DNA of 8,313 nucleotides from JBOGWY01 sp050694015 (GTDB lineage Bacteria; Actinomycetota; CADDZG01; WHSQ01). The stretch is taken from the NCBI GenBank assembly GCA_050694015.1, contig JBOGWY010000359.1, forward strand, positions 1 through 8,313. The letters run 5' to 3'. The notes under the pieces are model-generated. The model saw nothing but the letters and a program-made list of their open reading frames with translations. It did no database searches and was not told where the DNA came from. This document shows, piece after piece, positions 6,385 to 8,313 of the stretch; within the stretch, counting starts at the first letter, position 1, and each line of letters begins with the position of its first letter. The position numbers and the translations under genes were made by a program.

Positions 6385-7260
6385 GTGGATGCCTGCGTGA
6401 TCACCTGTGCGATGAGCGGTGTCGCCGCGAACCGCGACCAGTGTCCGGGCATCCCCTATACCCCCGAGGACTACGCGAAGGAGGCGCGGCGCGCCCGCGA
6501 CGCGGGGGCGTCGGTGCTCCACATCCATGCCCGCTACCCCGATGGGACGCCGAGCTACCGGGTCGAGGAGTACCGCTCGATAACGCAGGCGATCCTCGCC
6601 GACACCCCCGACATCATCATCAATTTCTCGACCGGCGCGGTCGGCATCCCGATGCAGGAACGCGTGCACCAGATCACCGAGCTCAAACCAGAGCTGGGCG
6701 CGCTCAACATGGGCTCGATGAACTATGCGAAGTACTCGTCGAAGCGCAAGGAGTTCGTTTTCGAGTTCGTGTTCGCGAATCCGTTCTCGGACATCACCTA
6801 CCTGCTCGAGCAGATGAACTCCGTGAGCGTCAAGCCCGAGTGCGAGTGCTTCGACACCGGGCACATCGGCAACGTCATGCCGCTGATCGATATGGGCCTG
6901 ATCGAGACGCCGATCCAGTTCTCGCTGATCCTCGGCGTGCTCGGTGGTGCGCCGCCGGACGCTCGCACGCTCGCTCACATGGCGAGCCTCCTCCCGGAGG
7001 CCAGCACGTGGGAAGTCATAGGGATCAGCCGCAAGCAATGGACGCTGGTTTCGGCGGCGTCATCTCTCGGCGGCAACGTCCGCGTCGGGCTCGAGGACAA
7101 CTTCTATCTGCCGTCCGGCGAGATGGCTTCGTCCAACGGAGATCTCGTCGAAGCTGCCGCGAACCTAGTGCAGCTCTCGGGCCGCACCGTCGCTTCGCCC
7201 GGCGAAGCGCGCGCCCTCCTCAGCCTCCCCAGCCCCCCGGATAGAACCGGATTCGAGTGA
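6385..7260 (+). CDS. BKACE family (DUF849) beta-keto acid cleavage enzyme
   Basis: The 291-residue TIM-barrel protein belongs to the family of 3-keto-5-aminohexanoate cleavage enzyme (Kce). These Zn-dependent enzymes condense a beta-keto acid with acetyl-CoA to give acetoacetate and a new acyl-CoA. Visible motifs are VITCAMSG (5-12), HIHAR (46-50), INFSTG (79-84), LNMGS (107-111), CFDTGHIG (155-162) and RVGLEDN (233-239). His46, His48 and Glu237 fit the Zn ligands of Kce (His46, His48, Glu230), with Ser82, Arg233 and Asp238 at equivalent active-site spots. The family covers many substrates, so aminohexanoate is only one option. I chose GTG 6385, which gives a short N-terminus before the first strand; TTG 6376 in the same frame would add three residues. 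Neither has a strong ribosome binding site. The kinase gene ends 18 bases upstream, and the stop overlaps the biotin carrier start by 4 bases. Confidence 0.9.
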   Translation: MDACVITCAMSGVAANRDQCPGIPYTPEDYAKEARRARDAGASVLHIHARYPDGTPSYRVEEYRSITQAILADTPDIIINFSTGAVGIPMQERVHQITELKPELGALNMGSMNYAKYSSKRKEFVFEFVFANPFSDITYLLEQMNSVSVKPECECFDTGHIGNVMPLIDMGLIETPIQFSLILGVLGGAPPDARTLAHMASLLPEASTWEVIGISRKQWTLVSAASSLGGNVRVGLEDNFYLPSGEMASSNGDLVEAAANLVQLSGRTVASPGEARALLSLPSPPDRTGFE

Positions 7261-7472
7261 GCGAGGAAGTCCTGGCCGAGATGGTCGCGAACGTGTGGAA
7301 GGTGCTGGTCTCGCCCGGAGACGACGTGGAGGAAGGCGACACGCTCGTGATCCTCGAGTCGATGAAGATGGAGATCCCCGTCGAGGCGACCGCGAGCGGC
7401 AAGATCTCCGAGGTGAACGTGAGCGAAGGTGGCGTCGTTCAGGAAGGCGACGTCATCGCGACCATCGATTAG
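7257..7472 (+). CDS. Stand-alone biotin carboxyl carrier protein (TB7.3-like)
   Basis: This 71-residue protein is a single biotinyl/lipoyl domain. The biotinylation motif ESMKME spans 34-39, so Lys37 is the expected biotin site. It is flanked by the family's symmetric turns: SPGDDVEEGD on the N-terminal side and SEGGVVQEGD on the C-terminal side. Length and sequence pattern closely resemble the small biotinylated protein TB7.3 (Rv3221c) of Mycobacterium tuberculosis, also 71 residues. It would carry carboxybiotin between a biotin carboxylase and a carboxyltransferase in the cytoplasm. The carboxyltransferase at the head of this operon is the obvious candidate partner, but actinobacterial biotin carboxylase subunits often carry their own biotin domain, so the pairing is inference. 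GTG start overlaps the BKACE stop by 4 bases, and its stop shares one base with the next start. Confidence 0.93.
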   Translation: MSEEVLAEMVANVWKVLVSPGDDVEEGDTLVILESMKMEIPVEATASGKISEVNVSEGGVVQEGDVIATID

Positions 7473-8248
7473 TGCCGCTCGTAAACGTCGAGCGTGACGG
7501 CGCGATCGTCACCCTCACGCTGGATCGTCCCGAGGCCCGCAACGCCCTTTCGGTCGACATGTGCGACGCGATCGTCGCCGCGCTCGGCGCGATCGAGGAC
7601 GATGCTCGCGTCGTTATCGTGCGCGGCGAGGGCAAGGCGTTCTGCGCGGGGGCGGACTTCGGCGAACTCGCCGGCGGAGGAGGGGTGACGTTCGTGGCCC
7701 CGTTCACCGAGATGCTCGAGACGGTCGCGCACTTCCGGCTCCCCGTGATCGGGCAGATCCACGGCGCGTGCGTCGGGGGTGGACTCCAGCTCGCCTCGAG
7801 TTGCGACTTCCGGATCGCGACCGAGGATGCCAAGATCGGCATCCCGTCGGCCCGGCTGGGCATCCTCGTGAACTTCGAAAGTGTCGAACGCATCGTGTTG
7901 CTCGCCGGTGTCGCGATCGCGAAGCAGATCTTCATGACCGCCCGCACGTTCACCGGAACCGAAGCCGCGGCGGTGGGTCTGGTCGACCAAGCCGTTCCGG
8001 CCCCCGCAGTGCCCGGGGCCGTCGACGACCTCGCGCGAACGATCGCGTCGCTCGCGCCGCTGTCGGTCCAAGGCGTGAAGCGCTCGATCCAGGTGGTTGC
8101 CGACCAGATGGGTGGCGCCCGCCGCGCCGATCCGGATGCGGTCGCGGAGATCGACGCACTCGTCGCGCAGGCCTACGCGAGCGACGACCTCGCCGAGGGC
8201 CTCACCGCGATGTCCGAGAAGCGCCCACCGAATTTCCGCGGTCGCTAA
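7472..8248 (+). CDS. Crotonase-family protein lacking both canonical catalytic glutamates
   Basis: A complete 258-residue crotonase of standard length. The N-terminal strand motif LTLDRPEARNALS (15-27), first oxyanion segment FCAGAD (57-62) and second oxyanion segment HGACVGGG (97-104) are intact, so acyl-CoA binding and enolate stabilisation are expected. The position of rat hydratase Glu144 is Gln105 (GGGLQLASSCD) and that of Glu164 is Ser126 (GIPSARLG), so a standard hydratase mechanism is unlikely. The segment after SARLG (ILVNFESVERIVLLAG) also departs from the usual PGxGGTQRL pattern. Possible roles are isomerase, decarboxylase, thioesterase-like or another CoA chemistry; I cannot choose. 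GTG start shares one base with the TAG of the biotin carrier gene, which indicates translational coupling. It is the last gene of the operon. The name enoyl-CoA hydratase should be treated as a family label only. Confidence 0.9.
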   Translation: MPLVNVERDGAIVTLTLDRPEARNALSVDMCDAIVAALGAIEDDARVVIVRGEGKAFCAGADFGELAGGGGVTFVAPFTEMLETVAHFRLPVIGQIHGACVGGGLQLASSCDFRIATEDAKIGIPSARLGILVNFESVERIVLLAGVAIAKQIFMTARTFTGTEAAAVGLVDQAVPAPAVPGAVDDLARTIASLAPLSVQGVKRSIQVVADQMGGARRADPDAVAEIDALVAQAYASDDLAEGLTAMSEKRPPNFRGR

Positions 8249-8313
8249 GGACTCAGGAGTCCCTGTATCTCGATCCTGACGACCTGGCCCTGCTCCCGGA
8301 GTGTGGCCCACAC
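8245..8313 (-). CDS. Possible 3' end of a convergent gene (partial, unidentified)
   Basis: On the minus strand, the last 69 bases read as 22 open codons ending VRIEIQGLLSP and a TAG stop (8245-8247). About three quarters of the codons end in G or C, as expected for a real gene here. It would overlap the crotonase stop by 3 bases, much as the convergent pair at 615-652 overlaps. The fragment is too short to assign a family, and chance openness cannot be excluded. Confidence 0.3.
   Translation of the reverse strand: MWATLREQGQVVRIEIQGLLSP

Noticed and set aside
8249..8262. Inverted repeat GGACT CAGG AGTCC right after the last operon stop, as a terminator
   Set aside because: The stem is only five pairs with a 4-base loop and has no T-run, and it may lie within the coding end of a minus-strand gene.
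1..8313. Mobile elements, CRISPR arrays, tRNA/rRNA genes or attachment sites
   Set aside because: No transposase or integrase frame, no spaced direct repeats, no terminal inverted repeats and no RNA-gene consensus were seen.

Overview
The window is very GC-rich and almost entirely coding, with short or negative intergenic distances and mostly GTG starts. A 71-residue stand-alone biotin carrier of the mycobacterial TB7.3 type, a GT87-type membrane mannosyltransferase-like protein and a short soluble Ser/Thr kinase all point to Actinomycetota. I cannot name the genus. The gene content looks chromosomal. I see no insertion sequence, phage gene, CRISPR array, tRNA or rRNA.

Layout. (1) Positions 2-652, plus strand: the 3' part of a crotonase-family (enoyl-CoA hydratase/isomerase) gene cut by the window edge. 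(2) Positions 615-1862, minus strand: a polytopic GT87/DUF2029-type glycosyltransferase whose 3' end overlaps the crotonase convergently by 38 bases. (3) Positions 1863-1986: a 124-base divergent intergenic region, the only real promoter-sized gap, with a GC-rich hairpin just upstream of the next ribosome binding site. (4) Positions 1987-8248, plus strand: seven tightly packed, probably co-transcribed genes. They encode an acyl-CoA carboxylase carboxyltransferase subunit, a two-TM potassium-channel-like protein with a cytoplasmic RCK/TrkA module, an epoxide hydrolase of the alpha/beta fold, a soluble Ser/Thr protein kinase, a BKACE (beta-keto acid cleavage) enzyme, the small biotin carrier, and a second crotonase. 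Junctions in this run are overlaps of 31, 4, 4, 4 and 1 bases; the only gap is 18 bases or less. (5) Positions 8245-8313, minus strand: a possible 3' end of another gene converging on the operon, seen only as 22 codons.

How the genes may work together. The carboxyltransferase and the biotin carrier are two of the three parts of a biotin-dependent acyl-CoA carboxylase; the biotin carboxylase must lie elsewhere. BKACE enzymes make acyl-CoAs from beta-keto acids and acetyl-CoA, and crotonases act on acyl-CoAs, so the operon looks like a catabolic or CoA-ester processing unit with an epoxide hydrolase attached. The channel and kinase are unexpected members and may be regulatory. The substrate is unknown, and a joint pathway is inference from synteny alone. 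The most unusual sequence features are the channel's altered selectivity filter (GFA in place of GFG/GYG), the last crotonase lacking both canonical catalytic glutamates, and carboxyltransferase signatures that mix PccB-like and MccB-like patterns.
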